From: REEB509 sp049314555
GTDB lineage: Bacteria > Pseudomonadota > Alphaproteobacteria > Caulobacterales > Aquidulcibacteraceae
Assembly: GCA_049314555.1 (NCBI GenBank)
Contig: JBMOEW010000010.1
Coordinates: 1 to 64,000 of the forward strand
Reading direction: 5' to 3'
DNA: 64,000 bases
The position numbers and the translations under genes were made by a program. The notes beneath the pieces were generated by a model. It was not told where the DNA came from, made no database searches, and worked only from the letters and a program-made list of their open reading frames with translations. Shown in pieces: positions 17,902 to 26,095 of the stretch (position 1 is the first letter of the stretch; each line of letters begins with the position of its first letter).

Positions 17902-18879
17902 ATGAATCCGGTTGGTACTTCCTCTATCGTTTTCGTCACGCTCTCCGGGCTTTTCTGGGGCGGCTGGATGTTTGGGTCGCAGACCCCCGCTGGCCAAGAT
18001 GCCGTGGCACGGGCCTACGCCGCCTACGCCGATCATCAGGCGCAGGCGAACGAAGACCTGTTTGAAACAACCGCGCTGCGGGCGCTGGTGTGTGGCGCGG
18101 ATCAAATCGGCCCAGATGGGCACGAGGCGCGGCCGTGCCTGGCGGTGGTTGCTGCCGGTCGGATCTTTATCGTTGATGCCGGATCTGGGGCGGCAAATGC
18201 CCTACAACGCCGGTCGATCCCGATGGAGCGGCTGCAGGCGGTGTTGCTGACGAACGCCGGCTTTACGCAAAGCGCTGACTTGAATGAGCTTTATGCGTCT
18301 TTCGCGCGGTCTTCACCGGACCAGTTGTTGCCGGTTTACGGCCCCGCTGACACGCAGCGCATGGTTGAGGGCCTAAACGCGGCTTCCGGTTTCGATGGCC
18401 TCGACCGCGGTCTGCAAGCCTGGGCACCGGCCCCTGAGCCTTCCCGCTCTGTGATCGTGTTTGAGGGCGACGGGTTGGTGGTGTCGGCGTTTACGACAGC
18501 TGACGATGCGATGTACGGGCGCGTGGGCTATCGGTTTGACTACCGCGGACGGTCTTTGGTCGTGGCCGGCGATGGCCGCGTCGACCAGGCGGAAGCCGCG
18601 CTGAACGCGGATGTGTTGCTGCACTCGGCGCAATCGGAAGCTTTGGCGTATTTGCATCAGCCCGCTGGTGGTTCTGATCTGGTGGGCGAGTCGATGGCCG
18701 GGATTCAACATGCAAACGCCGGCATGGTGGTCTTGACCGGTGCCAGCACCGACATGGCCGCGCGGGTCCAAGAAAACGCCGCGCGTGCTGCCGGGATCGA
18801 AGACGTTGTGGCAGGCCGCCTGGGGATGCTGGTGGAGCTTCCGCTCGCGAACCAAGAGGTGAACGTGCGCACACTCTGA
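17902..18879 (+). CDS. Membrane-anchored metallo-beta-lactamase-fold protein with lost metal site
   Basis: A 325-residue protein with an N-terminal membrane anchor (about 8-25) and an RNase Z/arylsulfatase-like MBL domain. The fold landmarks remain: PCLAVVAAGRIFIVDAGSGA, then ERLQAVLLT, DLNELYASF, the GYRFDYRGRSLVVAGDGR strand pair, and LNADVLLHSAQ. The first metal motif (HxHxDH after LLT) is replaced by NAGFTQ at 118-123, and the last LTH motif reads LTG. All the usual histidine ligands visible here are gone, so hydrolase activity is unlikely. It may be a binding or scaffold protein. The gene is monocistronic and closes with a strong terminator. Confidence 0.8.
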   Translation: MNPVGTSSIVFVTLSGLFWGGWMFGSQTPAGQDAVARAYAAYADHQAQANEDLFETTALRALVCGADQIGPDGHEARPCLAVVAAGRIFIVDAGSGAANALQRRSIPMERLQAVLLTNAGFTQSADLNELYASFARSSPDQLLPVYGPADTQRMVEGLNAASGFDGLDRGLQAWAPAPEPSRSVIVFEGDGLVVSAFTTADDAMYGRVGYRFDYRGRSLVVAGDGRVDQAEAALNADVLLHSAQSEALAYLHQPAGGSDLVGESMAGIQHANAGMVVLTGASTDMAARVQENAARAAGIEDVVAGRLGMLVELPLANQEVNVRTL

Positions 18880-18903
18880 TTTCCAATTGGATTCGGGTAT
18901 GAA

Positions 18904-18935
18904 GCGGCGGCCTGCGGGCCGCCGTTTTTTTTGGC
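18904..18935 (+). terminator. Strong intrinsic terminator
   Basis: An 8-bp GC stem (CGGCGGCC/GGCCGCCG) with a short loop and a run of T follows the MBL-fold gene by 25 bp. It separates that gene from the DUF1800 unit, whose start lies 55 bp further on. Confidence 0.85.
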
Positions 18936-18988
18936 ATCGTTGCGACGGAAGATGCTGCTGCAGACGTTTGTCTGTGAGGAGGCGCGCC

Positions 18989-20467
18989 ATGCCCGATCTG
19001 TTAGGTGCAGCTGTAGCGGCAAGCCGGTTTGGCCTTGGGGCAAGACCTGGCGAGTTGGCCACGATCGCGGGGGACCCGCGGGGATGGGTCAAAGCCCAGC
19101 TTGCTGGTGCCATGGTAGAGCCACCGGCCATTGCCGCCTTGCCGCCCTGCGAAGACGACATGCTCGCTTACGGGCGGGTGTTGTTGAGCCGGCGCCTGCG
19201 CGAGGAAGATACCGCGCGGGTCCGGCAGCAAGCGGAGCGGCTGGGCGTATCTGCATCCGCCCTTGAACAGTTTGGCGAAGGCGAAGGGTATCGGGCCCAG
19301 TTTATTGAGCGGATGGCCGGCGCGGTCAGTGCCCGGCTGGAGGCGGCCTTGACCAGCCCGTTTCCTGCGCGCGAGCGGTTGGTGCATTTCTGGTCCAACC
19401 ATTTCACGGTGTCTAACGCGCGGCGGCAATCGGCGGCGCTGCCCCCCTCCTTCGAGCGCGAAGCCATTCGACCGCACATCGCGGGTCGGTTTTCGGAGAT
19501 GCTGCGCGCGTCGTGTGGCCATCCGGGTATGCTTGTTTACCTCGACAACTGGATCTCGATTGGGCCGAATTCTGTGTGGGCGCGAAACCCGCGGCAGGCG
19601 CCGCGGTTTCCTGGCGTTGGCCGGCCGGAGGGTCTGAACGAAAATCTGGCGCGGGAGGTTTTGGAGCTGCACACGTTGGGGGTGAACGGCGGCTATACCC
19701 AATCCGACGTTCAGGGGTTGGCAGCCATGCTGACCGGCTGGACCCACGCGCAGCTTGGCTTGCCGCAGCTTCTGGCGGGTACTGCTGGGCGTCGAACCGG
19801 GCCAGGGTTGTTTGTGTTTGCCGCGGACGGCCATGAACCGGGCGCGAAGACGTTGCTGGGGCAGAGCTTTCGGCAAAGCGGTGTGGACCAGGCAGAGGCG
19901 GCGCTTGAGATGCTGGCCACGCAGCCGGCGACAGCGCGTTTCATCGCTACCAAGTTGGCGCGGCACTACGTGGCGGACCAACCGCTCGGCGCGCTGGTGG
20001 ATCGGTTGGCGGCTGTGTTCCTACAAACCGACGGTGACCTGCGGGCGGTGTTTTTTGCTTTGGTGGACAGCCCAGAGGCATGGGAGGCGCCGCTTGCGAA
20101 GTTCAAACGGCCGGAGGAGTACCTGATCGGGTTGCTGCGCGGTTGCGGCCAGGACACCTTCCCTCGTGAGATTGGGGCTGCCGCGCTCGAACAGATGGGC
20201 CAGCGCCCGTACGCCGCGCCTGGTCCCAATGGATGGTCTGATGAGGCGGCGGCGTGGCTGAACGCCAACCTCGTTTGGAAGCGGATCGAGTTTGCCCAGG
20301 GGCTCGCTGCGCGGTTGGCGCGGGCGGATGTGTCCGCCCAGCGTTTCCTTGACGATGCCCTAGGGCCGCTTGCTTCGCCGCAAACGCGCGAGGCGATCGC
20401 GCGGGCCGACAGCCCAGTCCAGGCGATGACCCTGGCGTTTGCCAGTCCAGAACTGCAACGGAGGTAA
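18989..20467 (+). CDS. DUF1800 domain protein
   Basis: A 492-residue protein of the DUF1800 family. Family features include SRFGLGARPGEL near the N-terminus, ARERLVHFWSNHFTVSNAR, MLVYLDNWIS, GLNENLAREVLELHTLGVNGGYTQSDV (split here by eye) and VQGLAAMLTGWT. The ATG at 18989 follows GAGGAGG by 6 nt. An open stretch upstream (from 18887) is arginine- and cysteine-rich and contains the previous gene's terminator, so it is not coding. DUF1800 genes are very often paired with DUF1501 genes, as here with a 3-bp gap. The biochemical function is unknown. No signal peptide is visible, unlike many homologues. Confidence 0.88.
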   Translation: MPDLLGAAVAASRFGLGARPGELATIAGDPRGWVKAQLAGAMVEPPAIAALPPCEDDMLAYGRVLLSRRLREEDTARVRQQAERLGVSASALEQFGEGEGYRAQFIERMAGAVSARLEAALTSPFPARERLVHFWSNHFTVSNARRQSAALPPSFEREAIRPHIAGRFSEMLRASCGHPGMLVYLDNWISIGPNSVWARNPRQAPRFPGVGRPEGLNENLAREVLELHTLGVNGGYTQSDVQGLAAMLTGWTHAQLGLPQLLAGTAGRRTGPGLFVFAADGHEPGAKTLLGQSFRQSGVDQAEAALEMLATQPATARFIATKLARHYVADQPLGALVDRLAAVFLQTDGDLRAVFFALVDSPEAWEAPLAKFKRPEEYLIGLLRGCGQDTFPREIGAAALEQMGQRPYAAPGPNGWSDEAAAWLNANLVWKRIEFAQGLAARLARADVSAQRFLDDALGPLASPQTREAIARADSPVQAMTLAFASPELQRR

Positions 20468-20470
20468 GTC

Positions 20471-21676
20471 ATGGGCCTTTCTCGGCGGAACCTTCTTGTT
20501 GCGGCCGGCGCGATCGGCGCTGCCAACCTGAGCTTTCCTGGTGGGGCGTTTGCCCAGGCCGGGGCGAGCGACGCGCGCTTTGTGCTGTGGATTTTGCGCG
20601 GGGCGCTGGACGGCTTGGCTGCTGTTCCCGCGATTGGCGACCCTAGCTATGCGGCGGCGCGGGGCGAGCTTGCCCTTGCCCGCAGCGGTCCAGGGGCGGC
20701 TTTTGCGCTTGATGGCATATTCGGTTTGCACCCAAGCCTTGCGCAGCTGGCGGCCCGTTATGGGGCCGGCGAATTGCTATGTGTGCATGCGGTTGCCACC
20801 AGCTACCGGGAGCGGTCCCACTTTGATGCGCAGAACCTTTTGGAGAACGGCCAGTCGCGACCGTTCGCGCGCGATACAGGTTGGCTGAATGCCGCGTTGG
20901 GGGTGTTGCCGGCTTCGTCTGTTCGGCGCGAGCTTGGGATGGCGCTTGCCACGCAAGCTCCGCTGTGTTTGCGCGGTGCTGCGGCTGTGGCGACCTGGAG
21001 CGGGTCTCGGCTGCCTGACCCGAATGCGGACACCCTCGCGCGCCTTATGGGGCTTTACGAAGCGCGGGACGCCGCGTTGGCGCAGGCCTTGTCTAGTGCC
21101 CAGGCCACCAACCAGATGGCCGCCGAGGTGGGGGTGGATGGCAGCGAAGCTGGCCGCAACCGCTCCATGGTGCCGGTGGCGCGGGCGGCGGGGGCGTTTC
21201 TAGCAGCGCCCGATGGCCCGATTGCCGCGGTGATTGAGGCCGGCGGCTGGGACACGCACTCTGCCCAGGGCGCGGCACAGGGGCAATTGGCCCGCAATCT
21301 GGCAGACCTTGATGCGGGGCTGGAGGCGTTGCGAATCGCCCTTGGCCCCAGCTGGCGGCGCACGGTTGTTGTTGTGGTGACTGAGTTTGGTCGCACCGTC
21401 GCGCCGAACGGCGGCGGCGGGACAGACCATGGCATGGGTGCTGCGATGCTGTTGGTGGGGGGCGTGGTTGCCGGAGGGCGGGTTTTGGCCGATTGGCCTG
21501 GCCTTGCGCGGGCCAACCTGCATGACGGACGCGAGCTGCGACCCACCCTTGCTGCCAACGCCGTGTTGAAAGGCGTGTTGCGGGATCATTTGGGCGTGGC
21601 AAACGGCGCGCTCGATCGTGTGGTGTTTCCTGACGATGCGGGCCTTCGCCCCATTGACGGCCTCATTCGCGGATAG
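20471..21676 (+). CDS. DUF1501 domain protein (sulfatase-like fold), Tat-type leader
   Basis: A 401-residue protein. The N-terminus MGLSRRNLLVAAGAIGAA has a twin arginine and a hydrophobic stretch ending AFAQ, which suggests Tat export after folding. DUF1501 features include FVLWILRGALDGL, SHFDAQNLLENG, GGWDTHSAQGAAQGQLARNL, VVVVTEFGRTVAPNGGGGTD and HGMGAAMLLVGG. The last two resemble metal-site loops of the alkaline phosphatase/sulfatase superfamily. It begins 3 bp after the DUF1800 gene and is almost certainly co-translated with it. Function is unknown; the pairing is conserved across many bacteria. Confidence 0.88.
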   Translation: MGLSRRNLLVAAGAIGAANLSFPGGAFAQAGASDARFVLWILRGALDGLAAVPAIGDPSYAAARGELALARSGPGAAFALDGIFGLHPSLAQLAARYGAGELLCVHAVATSYRERSHFDAQNLLENGQSRPFARDTGWLNAALGVLPASSVRRELGMALATQAPLCLRGAAAVATWSGSRLPDPNADTLARLMGLYEARDAALAQALSSAQATNQMAAEVGVDGSEAGRNRSMVPVARAAGAFLAAPDGPIAAVIEAGGWDTHSAQGAAQGQLARNLADLDAGLEALRIALGPSWRRTVVVVVTEFGRTVAPNGGGGTDHGMGAAMLLVGGVVAGGRVLADWPGLARANLHDGRELRPTLAANAVLKGVLRDHLGVANGALDRVVFPDDAGLRPIDGLIRG

Positions 21677-21714
21677 TCCCCTGCCCTGCGATTTGACAGG
21701 CATGGGACCAAGAT

Positions 21715-22521
21715 ATGCGAAATGCGCTCGCGGCATTGGCAGCGGTTGTGGCTCTCGTTTCTGGGGGCGCTGCTCACGCAGACACCTATCTGTTGGAGTA
21801 CAACGGGCGGGCTTATGGCGTGCTTGGGATCGGCACCGTGCGGATGGAGGTCCGGTTAAGCGCCGAACAGTATACTGCCAGCGTTGGCTTGCGATCGGGC
21901 GGGCTGCTCGCCTTGTTTGAGCGCACCACTTTGAATGCTGCCTCTGCTGGGGGGGTTGTAGACGGGCTGCCGCGGTGGCGCAGCTATGTGCTTGACCATG
22001 CCTACAGCGCGAAGCGACGTCAGATCCGCATGACCGCGGCCGATAGCGGCGTTGAGGCAGTGATCGAGCCAACGTATCGCCTTTGGGGCGACCCTGCCAC
22101 CACGGCGGCCCAAAAGGCGGCATCGCGCGATCCGCTGGCGTCGTTTGTGGCTTTGGGGGCGTCGGTGGCTGCGAGCCGGCGCTGCGAGGGCACGTTCGCA
22201 ACGTTTGACGGCCGGTTCCATTATCTGCTGCGGCTGAGCGGCGGGCGCGCAGACACCCTGCGCAGCGACGCCTATAGGGGACCTGTGCTGCGTTGCACTT
22301 TGCAGTATGTGCCGGTGGCGGGGTTTGAGGCGCAGGACGGGGGCGGTAGCGGGCGGGTGCCAACCGGCGAAATGTGGTTTGCGTTGACCGATGACCCCGG
22401 TTTTGCGCCGCCGTTGCGGGTGACGGTTCCGCTGCCGCTTGGTGAGGTGGGGTTGTATTTGAGCACGCTGCGACGGGGCAGCGTGGCGTTGGATGGCGAG
22501 ATGGACGTCTCTGCACCTTGA
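21715..22521 (+). CDS. DUF3108 periplasmic protein
   Basis: A 268-residue protein with a Sec signal peptide (cleavage near AAHA-DTY). The body starts with YLLEYNGRAYGVLGIGTVRMEV and alternates short beta strands. PLASFVALG and the C-terminal half with FHYLLRLSGG and ALTDDPGFAPPLRVTVPLP match DUF3108, a beta-rich periplasmic family of unknown role. The gene follows DUF1501 by 38 bp on the same strand, so the three may form one operon that ends at the hairpin at 22539-22565. The family call is moderately sure. Confidence 0.72.
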   Translation: MRNALAALAAVVALVSGGAAHADTYLLEYNGRAYGVLGIGTVRMEVRLSAEQYTASVGLRSGGLLALFERTTLNAASAGGVVDGLPRWRSYVLDHAYSAKRRQIRMTAADSGVEAVIEPTYRLWGDPATTAAQKAASRDPLASFVALGASVAASRRCEGTFATFDGRFHYLLRLSGGRADTLRSDAYRGPVLRCTLQYVPVAGFEAQDGGGSGRVPTGEMWFALTDDPGFAPPLRVTVPLPLGEVGLYLSTLRRGSVALDGEMDVSAP

Positions 22522-22529
22522 CCTAACGC

Positions 22530-22570
22530 CAAAAAAACGCCCCGGACCATTGCGGTCCGGGGCGCTCGTT
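22530..22570. terminator. Bidirectional intrinsic terminator
   Basis: A perfect 11-bp inverted repeat (CGCCCCGGACC/GGTCCGGGGCG, 22539-22565) lies between the convergent DUF3108 and TonB receptor genes. Seven A residues precede it on the plus strand, which gives a good T-run for the minus-strand receptor. On the plus strand the tail is weaker. Confidence 0.85.
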
Positions 22571-22595
22571 GTTTCGGCGATGTGCCGTTTGCCGC

Positions 22596-25031
22596 TTAGT
22601 AACGGGCGCGGAGCGTGACGCCGTAGGTGCGTGGATCGCCGAGGAACGAACCGAATGACCCCGCTTGCAACGGCAAGTCGAAGTTGATCACGGTGTATTC
22701 TTCGTCGGTCAGGTTGCGCGCCCAGAGTTCAATGCCCCAGCTTTCGTCGGGGGTGGACAGGCCGAGGCGCCCGTTGACCAGGGTGTATTCTGGCTGACGC
22801 TTGGCCGGGGCGAGATCGGATCCGCTGACGACGTTGCTGGTGTAGCGGGCGTCGATGTAGGCCAAGCCGTTGAGTGCCCCATTGAACATCGGGCGCTCGA
22901 ACGTCCAAGCGCCGGTTGTGGTCCAAAGCGGCGAGTTGGTCAGGCGGGCGTTTGGCAAGCGCGCACTGATGCCGGGGCCTGCGGTGAAGGACCCGTATTC
23001 GGCTTCGGTGTAGGCTACACCACCTTGGAACGATAGGCCTTCGATTGGCGTGCGCCACATGGCGTCCACTTCGACCCCCTGCGAGATCACTTCCGGGATC
23101 GAAGCCACAATGAACTGAATGCCGGTGAACGTGTTGAGCTGGAAGTTCGCGAACTCTTGGTAGTAAGCTGCGGTGTTCAAGATCAAGTCGCCGTTCATGA
23201 GGCGGGTTTTCACGCCCAGCTCGTAGGCATCAACGGTTTCGGCCGCGAAGCTTGGATCGGTGTCGTAGTCGCGGTCGAGGTTGTAGCCGCCGGCTTTGTA
23301 GCCTTGGCTGTAGCTGACATAGGCCGACACGATGTCTGAGAACTCGTGGCGGAGCGAAACAATGCCCGACCATTCGTTTTCTTCGCGCGACCGGCGCAGG
23401 TTGCCGTCCAGGCTGGAGTTCAGCCAGGGCAGACCGTAGATCGTTGTGGCAACCGAGGCTGCGGTTGCCGCACCGGCCAATGGCGTGAGGGTTGTGGTCG
23501 TGGAGGCGCGGAGCGCGTTGCCACTGAATTGGGTCACATAGTTGGCGTTAAAGTCTTTTTCTTCTTGGGTGTAGCGCAAGCCGACGGTGAGTTCGGTGGC
23601 GTCAGTGATCGAGAAGATGTTGTGGGTGAAGAGCGCCAGCGAGGAGTTGGATTGTTCGTAAGTGTCGCGAATGCCGCGCCCCTGCGCACCGAGCAGCCCT
23701 GCGGTCAAAGCACCGGCCGTGGCTGACCCTAATGTTGGCGTCAACAGGCCCGCGATGTGCTGGCGATAGTTTGCGCCCATCGTGAAGTTGTCGTTCCGCG
23801 TCAGGGTTTCATCGGCGTAGTAGAGGCCGACCAACCAGTCTAGCGGCCCGTTCACACCGGTGAGGCGGAATTCTTGGGTGAAGATTTCGAAGCCGAAGCC
23901 GTCGCCGGTGTTCTTGTCCCGGAAGGTGATGTCGGCGCCGGTGAAGTCTGCGTCTTGGCCCTGCACCACGCTCCAGTCGCGGTAGGCTGAGATGGCCGTC
24001 AGCGTCATATCGCCGATTTCCCAGTTCAGCTCGCCGGAGAAGCCGCTGTCTTCGATCTCTTGATCATAGGACCGGTTGGAGAAGCCGGTGCGGTTGCTAA
24101 TGGTACCGTTGCCGAGCGTTGCCACACCACCGGGGCCGAAGCCGCCCATGGAGCCCACCAGGCTAGCGGTTGGCGGCGGGTAAACTGTTGGCGCGCCAGC
24201 GTTGGTGAACGGCGTGCTGTTGAGCAGGGCTGGGTTGTAGATTTCGGCCGCGCAGCACTCTTCGTCGCGCTGGGTGTAGTCTGCAATCAGGCGCAAGCTG
24301 ACGTCTGAGTTTGGCTCCCAGAGGAGTTGGCCGCGGATGGTTTGCACGTTGCGCGTGTTGGCATCGCGGACGAAGCCGGTGGGGCTGATGACATCCAAAT
24401 AGCCATCACGACCGGCTGAGGCCGCAAACAGCCGGAAGCCGAGTACATCTTCGATGATCGGGCCGCTGAGGCCACCCGAAACGCGCAGCTCTGAATAGTT
24501 GCCGACAGTGAGATCGGCATGACCGCTATACTCGGACAGGTCCGGGCCAGCGGTACGCACGGTGATCAGACCGGCGGAGGTGTTGCGGCCGAACAGCGTG
24601 CCTTGAGGGCCGCGCAGCACTTCGACTTGGGAGATTTCGCCGATGTCGGTCAAGGCGACGCCGTTGCGGGCGCGGTACACGCCGTCGACGAAGATGCCGA
24701 CTGCGGACTCAAGGCCAGGGTTTGAGCCTTCCGTGCCGACGCCACGCAGACGCGCGGTGGCGCTGGTTTCGGCAGCGGCGTTGGTGAACACCAGGCCAGG
24801 GGCAACCGAGGTCAGGTCTTGCAGATCGCGAATGCCGGAGTTCTGGATCATTTCCGCAGTGACGGGCGTGACCGCGATGGGCACATCTTGCAAACGCGTT
24901 TCGCGCCGTGTGGCGGTGACGACGATTTCGCCGTCAGCGCTGTCTTGGGCGGCGGCGTAGTCTGTGGCCAAGAGGGTCGCGACCGCGGATGCGGTGAAGA
25001 GCCAAAACTTTTTCTGATTTCTACCCGCCAT
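22596..25031 (-). CDS. TonB-dependent receptor (siderophore-type)
   Basis: An outer-membrane receptor of 811 residues. A signal peptide (to YAAAQ) is followed by the TonB box GEIVVTATRRETRLQDVPIA and a plug with LQDLTSVAPGLVF, RLRGVGTEG, GIFVDGVYRARNGVA, QVEVLRGPQGTLFGRNTSAG and LITVRT. The barrel contains YVSYSQGYKAGGYNLDR and the final strand ends in TYGVTLRARY. These plug motifs are those of the FecA/pesticin-like receptors abundant in sphingomonads and Caulobacterales, where many take up plant or aromatic compounds rather than iron. A GGGAGAGAG element precedes the ATG. It ends at the terminator at 22530-22570. Confidence 0.92.
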   Translation of the reverse strand: MAGRNQKKFWLFTASAVATLLATDYAAAQDSADGEIVVTATRRETRLQDVPIAVTPVTAEMIQNSGIRDLQDLTSVAPGLVFTNAAAETSATARLRGVGTEGSNPGLESAVGIFVDGVYRARNGVALTDIGEISQVEVLRGPQGTLFGRNTSAGLITVRTAGPDLSEYSGHADLTVGNYSELRVSGGLSGPIIEDVLGFRLFAASAGRDGYLDVISPTGFVRDANTRNVQTIRGQLLWEPNSDVSLRLIADYTQRDEECCAAEIYNPALLNSTPFTNAGAPTVYPPPTASLVGSMGGFGPGGVATLGNGTISNRTGFSNRSYDQEIEDSGFSGELNWEIGDMTLTAISAYRDWSVVQGQDADFTGADITFRDKNTGDGFGFEIFTQEFRLTGVNGPLDWLVGLYYADETLTRNDNFTMGANYRQHIAGLLTPTLGSATAGALTAGLLGAQGRGIRDTYEQSNSSLALFTHNIFSITDATELTVGLRYTQEEKDFNANYVTQFSGNALRASTTTTLTPLAGAATAASVATTIYGLPWLNSSLDGNLRRSREENEWSGIVSLRHEFSDIVSAYVSYSQGYKAGGYNLDRDYDTDPSFAAETVDAYELGVKTRLMNGDLILNTAAYYQEFANFQLNTFTGIQFIVASIPEVISQGVEVDAMWRTPIEGLSFQGGVAYTEAEYGSFTAGPGISARLPNARLTNSPLWTTTGAWTFERPMFNGALNGLAYIDARYTSNVVSGSDLAPAKRQPEYTLVNGRLGLSTPDESWGIELWARNLTDEEYTVINFDLPLQAGSFGSFLGDPRTYGVTLRARY

Positions 25032-25249
25032 CGAACTCTCTCTCCCTGACCTGCCTAAAAATGCGGCGCTTCATTGCACCATTTTGATTTGTACGCGCCC
25101 CGGATGGGACCCGTTGCCTTCCGCGTCACGTGAATCGTGACTGCTTCGTGGCGATCCTAGGCATGCCTTAGGGGAACGTCGAGTAACCACAGCGACAGGA
25201 ACTGCAGTTGTGGCTATGGCGCAACACACGTTGATTTCTTTATGAAAGT

Positions 25250-25879
25250 TCATCGACGCCGCGCGCGATCGAGCCGCACGGTGAGCCAGGCACGCCAATC
25301 GTTGGGGCGCTCGGCGATGGCGGCCTGGAGCGCTGCCGCCCAGAACTTGCGCGCGGATTCTTGATCGCTGAACTTTTCGGCAGCTTTCGGCGCTAGTCGC
25401 GCGGCTGCTGCGAAAAACCCAGCGAGTTCACCGGGAGCGGCGGTTTCGAGGCGCTTGCGAACGACGTGTGCGAGCGGTTCTGGGGTTGCGCCGGTGGCCA
25501 TGCCGATGGTGATCGCGCCAGAAATGGTGGAATCGCCCAACAGGCCATCTGACATTTCTGGGACGTCCACCATGTAGAAAAACGCGCGGGCACTGCGGGC
25601 GGAGGCGCGGGCTTTGAGGGGGCGGTCTTCGTCCGCACTCGCAATGACCAGGGCTGCGCCCTTCATGTCCACTGCGCGCCATTTGCGTTCAATCAGTCGA
25701 AGGCCTGGGCTGAGGTCTCGGACAGGCGCGCTCGGGGTTGGATCAACGACCCGGACCCCTGCGCCTGCATCCAGCAAGCGTGCCGCGATTGCAGCCATTT
25801 GTGGCGCGCCGGACAACAACGTGATCGGCTTTCCAGCCAGGTCCAAAAATACCGGCGTAAGCGGAAACAGATGCGACAT
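25250..25879 (-). CDS. Siroheme synthase (precorrin-2 dehydrogenase)-like protein
   Basis: A 209-residue protein with the layout of the N-terminal CysG/Met8 domain, which oxidises precorrin-2 and inserts iron to make siroheme. The opening LTPVFLDLAGKPITLLSG and the segment FFYMVDVPEMSDGLLGD, then ISGAITIGMATGATPEPLA and VVRKRLE, follow the family order. The NAD-binding glycine loop (normally GGGxVAxRK) is degraded to LSGAPQMAAIAARL, and the usual RG.L.IAIST reads SGAITIGMAT. It may be a divergent active enzyme or a non-enzymatic relative. No cys genes lie beside it. The next gene is divergent. Confidence 0.65.
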   Translation of the reverse strand: MSHLFPLTPVFLDLAGKPITLLSGAPQMAAIAARLLDAGAGVRVVDPTPSAPVRDLSPGLRLIERKWRAVDMKGAALVIASADEDRPLKARASARSARAFFYMVDVPEMSDGLLGDSTISGAITIGMATGATPEPLAHVVRKRLETAAPGELAGFFAAAARLAPKAAEKFSDQESARKFWAAALQAAIAERPNDWRAWLTVRLDRARRR

Positions 25880-26095
25880 CGGGTTGGCCTCCCCTGTTCG
25901 CTTTCCCGTGTAAGCTAATTCTTCGCGTTGCGCGCGCTTGTTTGCCGGCCTTCATTGTTCTTGAGTATGCAATAAGGGGCCTGGGCAGGGGGTTGCGCGT
26001 CGATCAAGAGGCCAGCGCGGCAGCTAATTCAGCTCTATCGGGAGGAAAACCGCGGTGCCCGACGGACCGCGGCACCCCCTTATTTCGCAACTTCG

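Noticed and set aside
18887..18988. Longer N-terminus for the DUF1800 protein
   Set aside because: It is Arg/Cys-rich and overlaps an intrinsic terminator; a strong GAGGAGG precedes the internal ATG.
21200..22516. Long minus-strand open frame across DUF1501 and DUF3108
   Set aside because: Pro/Arg/Ala-rich shadow translation; both plus-strand genes have family motifs and signal peptides.
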